Source of the DNA: Streptomyces sp. NBC_01669
GTDB taxonomy: Bacteria; Actinomycetota; Actinomycetes; Streptomycetales; Streptomycetaceae
NCBI RefSeq assembly: GCF_026339735.1
Contig: NZ_JAPEQG010000002.1
Span: 682,001-746,000, forward strand
Reading direction: 5' to 3'
Length of the DNA stretch: 64,000 nt
Below, piece by piece: positions 27,912 through 36,748 of this stretch (positions are counted from its first letter, which is position 1; each line of letters begins with the position of its first letter). Position numbers and translations under genes: made by a program. The notes beneath the pieces are model-generated. The model had not been told where the DNA came from, did not search any database, and worked only from the letters and a program-made list of their open reading frames with translations.

Positions 27912-28675
27912 CACGCACCGACGGACTCGACCCCGCCTCCGTACTGGCCAAGGTCATGGACGTTCTCCACTCGTTCGGGCCCGAGGACCGAACCCTGACC
28001 CTCGCAGCCCTCGGCCGTCGGACAGGACTGGCAAAAGGCACACTGCACCGGGTCGTGAACAGCCTCGTAGCGGCGCGGCTCCTCGATCGGACCGAAACGG
28101 GCTTCCGGCTCAGCAGTCACCTCTTCGAGCTCGGCATGCGCGCCTCGGTCGAACGAAGCCTGACCGATGTCGCGATGCCGTTCATGGAGGACCTGTACGA
28201 GCTCACCCACGAGACTGTGCACCTCGGGGCGCGCGAGGGCTTCGAGGTCGTCTACATTGCCAAGATCGGCGGTCACCAACAAGCGACGGCGCCGTCACGC
28301 GTGGGGGGACGGCTTCCTCTGCACTGCACGGCGATCGGTAAGTCCCTCTTGGCGCACGCTTCTGACGACGTCATCCAGGCCTACCTGGCCCAGCCGCTCA
28401 AGCGCTGCGCACCACGCACGGTCACCGCGCCCGGGCTGCTTCGCCGGCAGCTCGAAGGTATCCGGGAACACGGGTTCTCCTTCGAGTACGAGGAATCGGC
28501 GGTCGGCCTCGTGTGCGTCGCTGCCCCGGTGCTCGATACCGAGGGTGCGGCGACAGCCGCAGTCAGTGTCACCGGCCCCGTCACACGCTTCGATCCCGGC
28601 AGGCACGCCGACCGGGTACGCGCCGCCGCTGCCGGCGTCCAGGCCACACTCGCCCGTCGCGACGTCCAGCGCTGA
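27908..28675 (+). CDS. IclR-family regulator
   Basis: A 255-aa protein; GTG 27908 overlaps the upstream stop (GTGA). The winged helix is LTLAALGRRTGLAKGTLHRVVNSL (shown in parts: LAALGRRTGLAKGTLHRVV). The IclR effector domain includes VVYIAKIGGHQQATAPSRVG, LHCTAIGKSLLAHA and GFSFEYEESAVGLVCVAAPV. IclR proteins commonly control aromatic catabolism. The next gene is 63 bp away, so regulator and enzymes may be one transcript. Confidence 0.92.
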   Translation: MTRTDGLDPASVLAKVMDVLHSFGPEDRTLTLAALGRRTGLAKGTLHRVVNSLVAARLLDRTETGFRLSSHLFELGMRASVERSLTDVAMPFMEDLYELTHETVHLGAREGFEVVYIAKIGGHQQATAPSRVGGRLPLHCTAIGKSLLAHASDDVIQAYLAQPLKRCAPRTVTAPGLLRRQLEGIREHGFSFEYEESAVGLVCVAAPVLDTEGAATAAVSVTGPVTRFDPGRHADRVRAAAAGVQATLARRDVQR

Positions 28676-28738
28676 CAGTTCCGCTCACCGGAGCGCGATG
28701 CTGGCACCGTCAGCGTCCCGGCTCCCACAGTGGACGCC

Positions 28739-29686
28739 ATGACACGAACCAAGGTGGCCATCATCGGCTCAGGCAACATCGGCACGGATCTCATGATCAA
28801 GATCCTCCGTCTCTCCGAGACGCTCGAAATGGGTGCCCTGGTCGGCATCGACCCCGCATCGGATGGCCTGGCCCGTGCAACGCGCCTCGGCGTCCCCGCG
28901 ATCGCCGACGGCGTTGACGGACTCATCGCGAAAGACGACTTCGATGAGATCGCGATCGTCTTCGATGCGACGTCGGCGAAGGCTCACGAAGCGAACGCCG
29001 CGAAGCTCGAACCGTACGGCAAGCGCTTGGTGGATCTGACCCCCGCGGCCATCGGGCCGTACGTCGTTCCGGCCGTCAACCTCGCCGAACACCTCGAGGC
29101 CTCCAACGTCAACATGGTCACGTGCGGCGGTCAGGCCACGATCCCGATCGTCGCGGCGATCTCTCAGGTCACCTCTGTGCCGTATGCCGAGATCGTCGCC
29201 TCGATCGCCTCCCGTTCGGCTGGACCAGGCACACGCGCGAACATCGACGAGTTCACCGAGACCACGTCGGCGGCGATCGAAGCTGTCGGTGGAGCCGGCC
29301 GCGGCAAGGCGATCATCATCCTCAACCCGGCGGAGCCGCCGCTCATCATGCGCGACACCGTGCTCGCCCTGATCGGGAAGTGCGATCACGACGCGATCCG
29401 TGAATCGGTCGTCGCAATGGTCGAACAAGTCGCCGCGTACGTGCCGGGCTATCGGCTCAAGCAGAATGTGCAGTTCCGCGAGCTGGCTCCCGACGAGCCC
29501 GTGCACACCCTGCTGCCTGAGGGGTCCAGCCCCGTCACTCACCAAGTCACGGTATTCCTCGAAGTGGAGGGTGCCGCCCACTATCTGCCTGCCTATGCAG
29601 GGAACCTCGACATCATGACCTCCGCCGCGCTCCGCGTTGGGGAGTCCCTCGCCACCCGCATCAAGACCACGGAGGTCGCACGATGA
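28739..29686 (+). CDS. mhpF: acetaldehyde dehydrogenase (acetylating)
   Basis: A 315-aa enzyme of the MhpF/DmpF/NbaJ type. NAD motif VAIIGSGNIGTDLMIKIL at the N-terminus; catalytic Cys in NVNMVTCGGQATIPIV; GPGTRANIDEFTETTSAAIE and the C-terminal HYLPAYAGNLDIMTSAA also match. It converts acetaldehyde to acetyl-CoA and channels it from the aldolase encoded directly after it (ATGA overlap). It forms the last step of a meta-cleavage pathway and fits the aminomuconate genes about 15 kb away. Confidence 0.95.
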   Translation: MTRTKVAIIGSGNIGTDLMIKILRLSETLEMGALVGIDPASDGLARATRLGVPAIADGVDGLIAKDDFDEIAIVFDATSAKAHEANAAKLEPYGKRLVDLTPAAIGPYVVPAVNLAEHLEASNVNMVTCGGQATIPIVAAISQVTSVPYAEIVASIASRSAGPGTRANIDEFTETTSAAIEAVGGAGRGKAIIILNPAEPPLIMRDTVLALIGKCDHDAIRESVVAMVEQVAAYVPGYRLKQNVQFRELAPDEPVHTLLPEGSSPVTHQVTVFLEVEGAAHYLPAYAGNLDIMTSAALRVGESLATRIKTTEVAR

Positions 29687-30684
29687 CCGAGATCTTTGTT
29701 CAGGACGTCACATTGCGTGATGGAATGCATGCAATCCGGCATCGTATCGAGCCCTCGGATGTGCGCTGTGTCGTGGCGGCGCTCGATGCAGCGGGCGTCG
29801 ACGCCATCGAGGTCTCCCATGGGGACGGGCTCGCCGGAGGGTCGCTCAACTACGGCCCGGGCAGCCACACCGACTGGGCATGGCTTGAGGCAGCTGCCGA
29901 GACGGTACGCAACGCCCGCCTCACCACCCTGCTGCTGCCCGGCATTGGCACGATCCACGAGCTGAAGCGGGCATACGAGCTGGGGGTCCGATCAGTCCGG
30001 GTTGCGACCCATTGCACCGAAGCCGACGTGGCGGCGCAGCACATCGCCTACGCTCGCGAACTCGGGATGGACGTGTCGGGCTTCCTGATGATGAGTCATA
30101 TGGCTCCGGCTAAGAAGCTTGCCGAGCAAGCCGTGCTCATGGAGTCGTACGGTGCCCACTGCGTCTATGTCACTGACTCTGGCGGCCACTTGACGATGAA
30201 GGGCGCCGTCGAGCGTGTACGCGCCTACCGCGCGGTGCTCGATCCCGCCACCGAGATCGGCATTCACGCGCACCAGAACCTTTCGCTGTCTGTAGCCAAC
30301 AGCGTCGTCGCCGTCGAGGAGGGCGTGACCCGGGTCGATGCCTCGCTTGCCGGACTGGGCGCCGGTGCCGGTAACTGTCCGATCGAGCCGTTCATCGCTG
30401 TGGCCAACATCGAGGGGTGGACTCACCGCTGCGACCTGGCCCTGCTGGAGGACGCAGCGGACGATCTGGTGCGCCCTCTCATGGACCGGCCTGTCCAGGT
30501 CGACCGCGAGACACTGACACTCGGCTACGCGGGGGTCTACTCAAGCTTCCTGCGCCACGCCGAGCGCGCGGCATCGCAATACAAGGTCGATGCACGCGAC
30601 ATCCTCACGGAGGTGGGGCGGCGTCGGCTTGTCGGCGGGCAGGAGGACATGATCGTCGACATCTGCCTGGACATCGCCGGATGA
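29683..30684 (+). CDS. mhpE: 4-hydroxy-2-oxovalerate aldolase
   Basis: A 333-aa HMGL-like TIM barrel enzyme. VTLRDGMHAIRHRI near the N-terminus holds the catalytic Arg/Asp. The metal-binding HAHQNLSLSVANSVVAVEEG supplies two His. GLGAGAGNCPIEPFIAV and the C-terminal communication domain (LGYAGVYSSFLRHAERA) complete it. It cleaves 4-hydroxy-2-oxovalerate to pyruvate and acetaldehyde and pairs with the preceding dehydrogenase. No hydratase gene is adjacent; that step is encoded at 44.3-45.1 kb. Confidence 0.95.
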   Translation: MTEIFVQDVTLRDGMHAIRHRIEPSDVRCVVAALDAAGVDAIEVSHGDGLAGGSLNYGPGSHTDWAWLEAAAETVRNARLTTLLLPGIGTIHELKRAYELGVRSVRVATHCTEADVAAQHIAYARELGMDVSGFLMMSHMAPAKKLAEQAVLMESYGAHCVYVTDSGGHLTMKGAVERVRAYRAVLDPATEIGIHAHQNLSLSVANSVVAVEEGVTRVDASLAGLGAGAGNCPIEPFIAVANIEGWTHRCDLALLEDAADDLVRPLMDRPVQVDRETLTLGYAGVYSSFLRHAERAASQYKVDARDILTEVGRRRLVGGQEDMIVDICLDIAG

Positions 30685-31122
30685 CATGGGGCGAGGGACT
30701 ACGACCTCGCCGACGACGATCGAGTGATCGCCACCGTCGCACGAGCCCCAATTAGCCAATGCAACCGCGGCAGGGAGTCCGCGATCGCCGGACAACCGTC
30801 ACTCGCCCGAGACGGCCCACGCCCTGCGGACAGAAGTCGGCGATAGGGCCTGTTTGGTCCCGAGGATGTTGAGTCCCCGATGGCCGTCTGTTGCCTGCAG
30901 ATTTCATGCGTGCAGCCAGGCTCATGGGTCCGCGGGAACGCGTGCAGCTGCCGCGTGGGGTCCGACGGGGCTGGACGCGGTGGCCCGGCTGCGCTCGCCT
31001 ATCGCGGCAGACGATGAGACCTCGGTCCGCTGCTCTCTGTGGCGGTGGCACCGTCCGAGTGCATCAGTGCATGCACCGCTGTACCGGCGCGAGCCGCGCC
31101 GCTCCGGCAGCGGGCAGGTCAT
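30685..31122. other. gap with a probable flavin-reductase remnant
   Basis: On the minus strand at about 30690-30790 the reading CDGGDHSIVVGEVVV resembles the C-terminal signature of flavin reductases (compare YDGGDHTIFVGESLE in the intact gene at 47.3 kb). It overlaps the end of the aldolase frame region and lacks the rest of the gene. From 30800 to the IS256 end at 31123 I see nothing convincing. Confidence 0.35.
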
Positions 31123-32538
31123 GTCCCGCGGGGTGGTGTAGTCACGGCAGCTGTTTCGGTTCCGGTTGTGGGGTGATCTGCGGTTCGGGTTCGGTTGGCT
31201 TGGTGGTGAAGAGTTCGGCCATGGAGGCTTCGGAGAGGTAGCGGCGGTCGAAGACCTGCCACTCGTCGTGCAGTTCGGCCAGGACCGCGGCGGCGAGCCG
31301 GTCCAGGGCGGCGGGGTTGGGGAAGACCTGGACGACGTCGGCCCGCCGTTTGATCTCCCGGTTCAGCCGCTCCAGCGGGTTGGTCGACCAGATCTTCTTC
31401 CAGTGCGCCGGTGGGAAGTCGGCGAACGCGGTGATGTCTGTGGCCGCGTCCAGCAGCATCATCTTGACCTGCGGGAACTGCCGTCCGAGCATGTCGGCGA
31501 CCACGTTGAGCTGGGTGCGCACCTGCTCGCCGGTGATCTGGGCGAAGATGGTGCGGATGGTGGCGGCGACCATCTCCCCGGAGCCCCTCTCGATCACCGA
31601 AAACACGTCCCGGACGAAGTGAACCCGGCACCTTTGCCAGGCCGCGCCGAGGAAAACGGTGCGGATCGCGGCCACCAGGCCGCTGTGGCTGTCGGAGATG
31701 ACCAGCTGGACGTTCTCCAGGCCGCGGGCCCGCAGCGAGCGCAGGAATCTCGTCCAAAACGGCTTCGATTCACTGTCGCCGACCATCAGCCCGAGGATCT
31801 CGCGGTGCCCGGTGGCGGAGATCCCGGTGGCGATGACCACGGCCTGGGAGATGATCCGGTGATTCACCCTCGCCTTGCAGTAGGTGGCGTCCAGGAAGAC
31901 GTAGGGGAAGACGGTGTGGTCCAGCGGCCGTTCCTTGAACGCGGTCAGTTCCTCGTCCAGTTCGCCGCAGATGCGGGAGACTTCGGACTTGGAGATCCCG
32001 CTGTCCGCACCGAGTGCTTTGACAAGGTCATCGACCGAGCGGGTCGAGACCCCGTGCACGTATGCCTCCATCACCACGGCGAACAGCGCCCGGTCGATCC
32101 GCCGCCGGCGTTCCAGCAGCGACGGGAAGAATGACCCGCTGCGCACCTTCGGGATCTTCAGGTCCAGGTCGCCGGCCTGCGTGGTCAGCAGCCTGTCCCG
32201 GTGTCCATTGCGCCAGGTCGTGCGCGTCTCGGAGTGCTCGCGCGGCGCGGCACCGATCACCTCGGTGGCCTCGGCCTCGATCAGCTCCTGCAGTATGCGC
32301 TCGCACACCACCCTGATTGCTTCAACTCCGTCGGCCCGACGTAGTGACTCAAGCAGCCGCATCAGCTCAGACTGGGACAAGGCCATCGCGTGCTCCTCCG
32401 GTTGAACTGCCCGTTCACCAAGGAGACTTGCGCGATGGCCTGCCCTTGCTCAGGGAGCATGCACCGCCAGCAGATGCACGCCCCGGGCAGAAACCCGTGC
32501 GTTCCGCGACCACGCCCGGCTACACCACTTCAAGGGAC
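31123..32538 (-). mobile_element. IS256-family element
   Basis: A 1,416-bp element with ends of the form GTCCC-N5-GTGGTGTAG (31123-31141 and the complement at 32520-32538), 14 of 19 positions identical. No target duplication is evident (left flank CAGGTCAT, right flank GCGATCAG), suggesting rearrangement after insertion. It separates the aldolase genes from the dioxygenase half of the catabolic region. Confidence 0.75.
31142..32386 (-). CDS. IS256-family (Mutator) transposase
   Basis: A 414-aa transposase from ATG 32386, with GGAGGAG upstream. DDE positions: PYVFLDATYCKARV (D), LVISDSHSGLVAAI (D) and IWSTNPLERLNREIKRR (E). The Cys/His block WQRCRVHFVRDVFSVI is typical of the Mutator group. 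The C-terminus ends in a Pro/Glu-rich tail. The gene is full length. Confidence 0.97.
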   Translation of the reverse strand: MALSQSELMRLLESLRRADGVEAIRVVCERILQELIEAEATEVIGAAPREHSETRTTWRNGHRDRLLTTQAGDLDLKIPKVRSGSFFPSLLERRRRIDRALFAVVMEAYVHGVSTRSVDDLVKALGADSGISKSEVSRICGELDEELTAFKERPLDHTVFPYVFLDATYCKARVNHRIISQAVVIATGISATGHREILGLMVGDSESKPFWTRFLRSLRARGLENVQLVISDSHSGLVAAIRTVFLGAAWQRCRVHFVRDVFSVIERGSGEMVAATIRTIFAQITGEQVRTQLNVVADMLGRQFPQVKMMLLDAATDITAFADFPPAHWKKIWSTNPLERLNREIKRRADVVQVFPNPAALDRLAAAVLAELHDEWQVFDRRYLSEASMAELFTTKPTEPEPQITPQPEPKQLP

Positions 32539-33102
32539 GCGATCAGCGGGCGGGGTTCTCTGTGGCTCGGAGCCGCGCGGGTCTGCCGTCACCGGTGACG
32601 TCCTCCTCGCCTTTCTGCGCGATGCCCCGCTGCTATCCGCCTGCTGTGTTCTTTCAGCCATTGCGTGAGGGTAGTCGGCCGGCCTCTCGAGGACCTCGAT
32701 GGCACAGCGCGCCGCGGCGCACGGCCCTGCCCCACGTCGAATCCGGTGAGCTGTCGCCCTCCTCTTGCCCCATGCCGGGCTCGCCACCGCCCGGTCTGCC
32801 GCCCAGACTGCATTGATCTTCGCAGCTGGCGCACGCGCAACGAAAGCCGCGCTGAAAGGCGTCGACAACAGACCGCGCCGGCCGCAGATGCGCCCCCAGC
32901 GACTCCTCAAGTTCCCTTTGGGAACGGGTCACGGCGGGGTGAGCGATGGACAACTCGTCGGCGGGGCGAGCAAGCCGGCCCTCCTAGCCCAGATATATCG
33001 CTTTAGGCATACCGCTGGCGCGTATCAGCATTGGTGCAGCATGGCGCGCAGCCCTCACGATGGCTGAATCAATCACCCGCCGCGCGCCCACTGGAGAGCT
33101 CA
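32539..33102 (-). pseudogene. LysR-type regulator remnant (about 32840-33000) in otherwise empty stretch
   Basis: Most of this 560-bp stretch has no coherent gene. On the minus strand near 32860-32990 the reading GRLARPADELSIAHPAVTR then SQRELEESLGAHL is the recognition helix of a LysR-type regulator. There is no proper start and the frame decays after about 40 residues (a shift near RPARS). It faces away from the dioxygenase gene, the normal place for its divergent regulator. Confidence 0.5.
32992..33011. promoter_or_regulatory. putative LysR site upstream of dioxygenase gene
   Basis: GATATATCGCTTTAGGCATA lies 92 bp before the dioxygenase start. It is one of five copies of a GATAT(A)..GG(C/T)AT motif in the catabolic region (also at 36707, 37665, 46755 and 47913). 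Confidence 0.5.
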
Positions 33103-33909
33103 ATGGGAGGAACCGCCTACAACGAGTACCTCAAGACGGATGTGCTGCACGCGCTCCAAGTGCAGGTCACGGAGGACGAGGGGGAGCGGTCGTTCCTGGT
33201 TGTCTGCCAGGTTCAGGAGTTGTACTTCGCCCTGATCACGCACGACATCGACGCCGCCGCGGGACATCTGCGCGCGAACCGCGCCTTCGACGCGACAGCC
33301 GCACTGCGGCGGGCCGCGTCCCACTTCGCGGGGCTGAACGCGTCCTGGACGTCCTTGTCATGGATGTTGCCTGCCGACTTTCAGGCCATCAAGCAAGGCA
33401 TGACAAGCGTCCACGGACGGTCCTCGTCGCTCCAGTCCTGGAAGTACCGCCAGTTGTTGTTCCGCCTCGGTCTCAAAGACGCCGACCTGGCGGAGGAAGT
33501 GCGGGGTATGCCGGAGCAGTACGCCGAGCTCCAGGAGGCGTACCAGGCGCCAAGTGTCTACGAGGATGCCCTCGCAATGGCCCGCCGCCGGGGACACGAC
33601 CTTCCCGAGAAGAAGGCCGCACCGGATGGGAATGCCGAGGACGGGCTCGACCCTGCCGTGGTCACGTTCTGGACGACCATCTTTCTCTCAGGCAAGCCGG
33701 AACACGCTGACCTGTTCAACCTGGCGCATTCCTTTATCGCGGTCGCTGAAGGTCTGGCCGAGTACAGGAACCTGCACTACCTCACAACCTCGCGCACCCT
33801 CGGCGCGAGGCCTGCCTATTTCGGGACCAGCGGGACCGCTTGGCTCCTGCCGACCCTTCAACAGATGCCGTTTCCCGAACTTTGGGCGACCCGGACCGGA
33901 GAGGAGTGA
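33103..33909 (+). CDS. divergent tryptophan 2,3-dioxygenase superfamily heme protein
   Basis: A 268-aa protein from ATG 33103. The order of TDO motifs is kept. Near the N-terminus SFLVVCQVQELYFALITHDI aligns with the active-site helix that reads FIIQHQxxELW in standard TDOs. The substrate-carboxylate Arg is in SLQSWKYR (R116). The proximal heme His is in YRNLHYLTTSRTLG (H225), followed by a YFGTSGTAWL loop in place of GTGGSSG. The distal His is Cys here (C35). TDO inserts O2 into the indole ring of L-Trp; with these changes the substrate may differ. It is first in a run with an FMN reductase and an MFS permease, inside a 3-hydroxyanthranilate pathway region. Confidence 0.8.
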   Translation: MGGTAYNEYLKTDVLHALQVQVTEDEGERSFLVVCQVQELYFALITHDIDAAAGHLRANRAFDATAALRRAASHFAGLNASWTSLSWMLPADFQAIKQGMTSVHGRSSSLQSWKYRQLLFRLGLKDADLAEEVRGMPEQYAELQEAYQAPSVYEDALAMARRRGHDLPEKKAAPDGNAEDGLDPAVVTFWTTIFLSGKPEHADLFNLAHSFIAVAEGLAEYRNLHYLTTSRTLGARPAYFGTSGTAWLLPTLQQMPFPELWATRTGEE

Positions 33910-33912
33910 ATC

Positions 33913-34476
33913 ATGACGACCCACGAAGCAGCTTCGACTGTCTTTGCCGTCTCCGGCAGCCTGCGAAGCGCCTCGCTCAACTCACGCTTGCTGGATGAGG
34001 TGCAGAAACTAGCGCCTGGCAACATCAAGTTCGACGTGTTCGACGGGCTCGCCAACCTTCCCCACTTCAACGAGGATCAGGAGTTCCCTGCGCCTCAGAC
34101 AGTGCAGGATCTGCGTTCCCGCGTTCAGAACGCCGACGGAATACTGATCGCAACACCGGAGTACAGCGCCTCGATCCCCGGCGCCCTGAAGAATGCGATC
34201 GACTGGCTGTCTCGCGCCTATGACGGGGCACCCCTACCGCTCGCGGGCAAGCCCACGGCCATCATCGGCGCGTCGCAGGGACCCCTGGGGAGTGTCCGGG
34301 CCCAGCTGACGCTGCGGCAGATTCTCCATAAGGTCGACGCGGCGGTCGTCCGTCAGCCGGAGTTCCTCCTACCGACGGCCCACGTACAGCTTGAAAGCGG
34401 CCTGGCCGAGGATTCAGCCTCCGCACAGATTCTGCGGGCGATCCTGGCGGAACTTCAGGTCTTGATCAAGGCCTGA
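33913..34476 (+). CDS. NADPH-dependent FMN reductase
   Basis: A 187-aa flavodoxin-fold protein whose ATG is 3 bp after the dioxygenase stop, so co-transcribed. FMN-binding FAVSGSLRSASLNSRLLDE and the phosphate/isoalloxazine loop ATPEYSASIPGALKNAIDWL are classic. It reduces FMN or quinones with NAD(P)H. It may regenerate the reduced state of the neighbouring heme enzyme or feed an unseen monooxygenase; this is inference. Confidence 0.93.
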   Translation: MTTHEAASTVFAVSGSLRSASLNSRLLDEVQKLAPGNIKFDVFDGLANLPHFNEDQEFPAPQTVQDLRSRVQNADGILIATPEYSASIPGALKNAIDWLSRAYDGAPLPLAGKPTAIIGASQGPLGSVRAQLTLRQILHKVDAAVVRQPEFLLPTAHVQLESGLAEDSASAQILRAILAELQVLIKA

Positions 34477-34672
34477 GTCCCCGTAAGCCACCTGAGTACA
34501 GGTCGTCACCGCAGCGCCGGCCGCCGCAGCCCGGGTCGGCATCGCAGGAAGTGATTCACCACCGGCCTCACCTAAAAACCCAAGCTTCATTTACCGCTGC
34601 CCGCGCCCGCATTTCCTCACCCACTCGGATCGCGTAGGCCAGGCACCAACGCAAAGGATTGAGGAGCCGACG

Positions 34673-35998
34673 ATGTACCACCGTAAGCGAAGAGAGACCG
34701 GGATGAGGAAGAAGGTCGCCATCGCCGTCGCCGGATCGGCGATCGAGTGGTTTGACTTCTTCATCTATGCCACCGCCTCGGCCTTGGTCCTCAACAGGCT
34801 CTTCTTTCCGGACTTCAGCGACTCGGCGGGGACACTGTTGTCTCTCAGTACCTTCGCCGTCGGCTTCCTGGTCCGCCCGCTGGGCGCGGCCCTGTTCGGG
34901 CACTTCGGGGACCGCTATGGACGCAAGCCGGCGCTTGTCACGGCGATGACCCTGATGGGCGTGACAACCGTGGCGATTGGAGTCCTGCCAACCTACGCAT
35001 CCGTCGGGGCGTTGGCGCCCGTGCTGCTGGTGCTCATGCGTCTGATTCAAGGACTCGCGCTCGGCGGGCAGTGGGGTGGTGCGGTCCTGATCGTGACCGA
35101 GTCCGCACCAGCGAACCGGCGCGGGTTCTATGGGAGTTTCGCGCAGATCGGTGTCCCGCTCGCCCTGATCGCGTCCACCGTTGTCTTCCTGATCCTGTCC
35201 GCCGCTACGTCCGAGCAGGCCTTCCTGTCCTGGGGCTGGCGTGTGCCATTTCTGCTGAGCCTGCTGCTCGTTGGCATCGGTATCTTCACCCAATCGCGAC
35301 TCGAGGGTGTGGACTCAGAACAAGACGAGCGGCCCGAGCGAATGCCTCTGCTCGAATTGATGCGGGATCACTGGAAGGAGACGTTGCTGGCGGCCGGAGC
35401 AACGCTGCTCAACGCAGCTGCCTACTACCTGCTCGCGGTCTATGTACTCACCTACTTCGCCAATGATCTCGGCTTCCCGAAAAATAGGATCTTGACGGCC
35501 GTCATCATCTCCGCAGCCGTGTCGATTTTCACCATCCCTGCCGCGGCTCTACTGTCGGACCGCATAGGCCGGCGCAAGACGTATTTCATCGGTGGGATCG
35601 GGCTTGGGCTGTGGGTGTTCCCCATGTTCTGGTTGATCAACACTGGGCAATTCGTCCTTGCCGCGATCGCGCTGATCGTCGCTCAGATCTTCTTCAGCTT
35701 CACATACGGACCGGCCCCCGCCTTGTTCTCCGAGATGTTCGGGCAGAAGGTGCGCTACTCAGGCGTTTCTGTGGGCTACCAGATTGGCGCCGTCGGCGGT
35801 GGTGCCTTCGCCCCGTTGATCGCGACCAGCCTGTACGACACCTTCGGGTCCAGCAACGCTATCGCCCTCTACATGACCGGAATTGCTGCAATCTCCCTGG
35901 TCGCGGTGCGGCTAATTTCCCACCCGCACGTCGGGAAGACTGAATTCCGGGATTCCGGCGAAGAGACCAGCGTGGACGTCACTCTCGAAAACAGGTGA
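34673..35998 (+). CDS. MFS permease, metabolite:H+ symporter type
   Basis: A 441-aa membrane protein; ATG 34673, or 34703 which begins MRKKVAIAVAGSAIEWFDFF. Twelve hydrophobic segments can be followed. The MFS motif GHFGDRYGRKPALV lies between TM2 and TM3, with a second copy, SDRIGRRKTYFIGG, after TM8. The N-terminal EWFDFFIYATASA is typical of the MHS group that imports organic acids and aromatic compounds. It lies about 200 bp after the FMN reductase, so it likely imports the pathway substrate. Confidence 0.93.
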   Translation: MYHRKRRETGMRKKVAIAVAGSAIEWFDFFIYATASALVLNRLFFPDFSDSAGTLLSLSTFAVGFLVRPLGAALFGHFGDRYGRKPALVTAMTLMGVTTVAIGVLPTYASVGALAPVLLVLMRLIQGLALGGQWGGAVLIVTESAPANRRGFYGSFAQIGVPLALIASTVVFLILSAATSEQAFLSWGWRVPFLLSLLLVGIGIFTQSRLEGVDSEQDERPERMPLLELMRDHWKETLLAAGATLLNAAAYYLLAVYVLTYFANDLGFPKNRILTAVIISAAVSIFTIPAAALLSDRIGRRKTYFIGGIGLGLWVFPMFWLINTGQFVLAAIALIVAQIFFSFTYGPAPALFSEMFGQKVRYSGVSVGYQIGAVGGGAFAPLIATSLYDTFGSSNAIALYMTGIAAISLVAVRLISHPHVGKTEFRDSGEETSVDVTLENR

Positions 35999-36046
35999 AG
36001 TCCAAGATCTACTGGGCTCTGTGAAACCGATTTCCGCGCCCTTGGA

Positions 36047-36440
36047 TTAGCGCGTCGACTGCTCCGTTGCCGTCTGGGAACGCAGCTGCGACGCGCTCAA
36101 TCCGTAGGTCTCTCGGATGAGCCTCGCGAAATGTGCCGAATCTTGGAAACCCCAGCGTGCGGCAATCTCAGAGATAGTCGAGTGTGCGGAGCCAGCGTCC
36201 TCCAGCTCACGGCGGACCGCTTCCAGCCTCACAGTCTGATGTATCCGACGACAGTGAATGGCTCGGCGGAAAATAGCCGATCCAGGGTCCGAGGAGAAAC
36301 GTTGTGCTCGGCAGCGACGGTGGCATGCGTCAGGCCGGGATCCGAAAGCCGGTCCTGGATGAACGTCATCACACGCATCCGCGTCTGCTCCGCCGGATCG
36401 GTCCTCAGTGGAGGCGGTGAACGCGCTGGCGGACCGGAGA
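36047..36440 (-). pseudogene. AraC-family regulator, C-terminal half with frameshift
   Basis: Two frames together give the AraC DNA-binding domain: MRVMTFIQDRLSDPGLTHAT, then NVSPRTLDRLFSAEP up to VGYIR, and after a shift near 36235, RLEAVRRELEDAGS and ISEIAARWGFQDSAHFARLI. A stop near 36435 closes the first frame, so the whole N-terminal sensor domain is missing. It is a non-functional remnant downstream of the permease. Confidence 0.75.
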
Positions 36441-36599
36441 TTCACGATGCCGGCCTGCCGCGAAGGTCGGACTCTCTAGCTGGCAGCGCCTGTCCGCGCG
36501 GCCGAGGCGCTGCACGCCCGTCGCCGCGAGCAACCCGTGATGAGGAAGCGCGTTTCAATCATCAAGGCGACGGCACCCTTTTTCTGCCGTTGGCTTGGC

Positions 36600-36628
36600 C
36601 TGGTGGCCGCCGCTGTGGCGGCCACCAG
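36600..36628. terminator. 12-bp inverted repeat between araC remnant and lysR
   Basis: CTGGTGGCCGCC (36600-36611) pairs perfectly with GGCGGCCACCAG (36617-36628) around a 5-nt loop. It may be a bidirectional terminator. The rest of 36441-36748 has no gene apart from the lysR promoter zone. Confidence 0.5.
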
Positions 36629-36706
36629 ATCGAGTTGCCGACGTTCTTGTGCCCGGACAGCCCGGCAGCCCACGCCCGTGACCTAGCGTTATGCTGAACT
36701 AAAGCT

Positions 36707-36726
36707 GATATCGATCAGTGGCATAT
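36707..36726. promoter_or_regulatory. putative LysR site upstream of lysR
   Basis: GATATCGATCAGTGGCATAT, 23 bp before ATG 36749, in a locally AT-rich stretch. It matches the motif seen before the dioxygenase, dehydrogenase and flavin reductase genes, suggesting autoregulation. Confidence 0.5.
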
Positions 36727-36748
36727 ACGAAACGGTATGGATGGCGCC

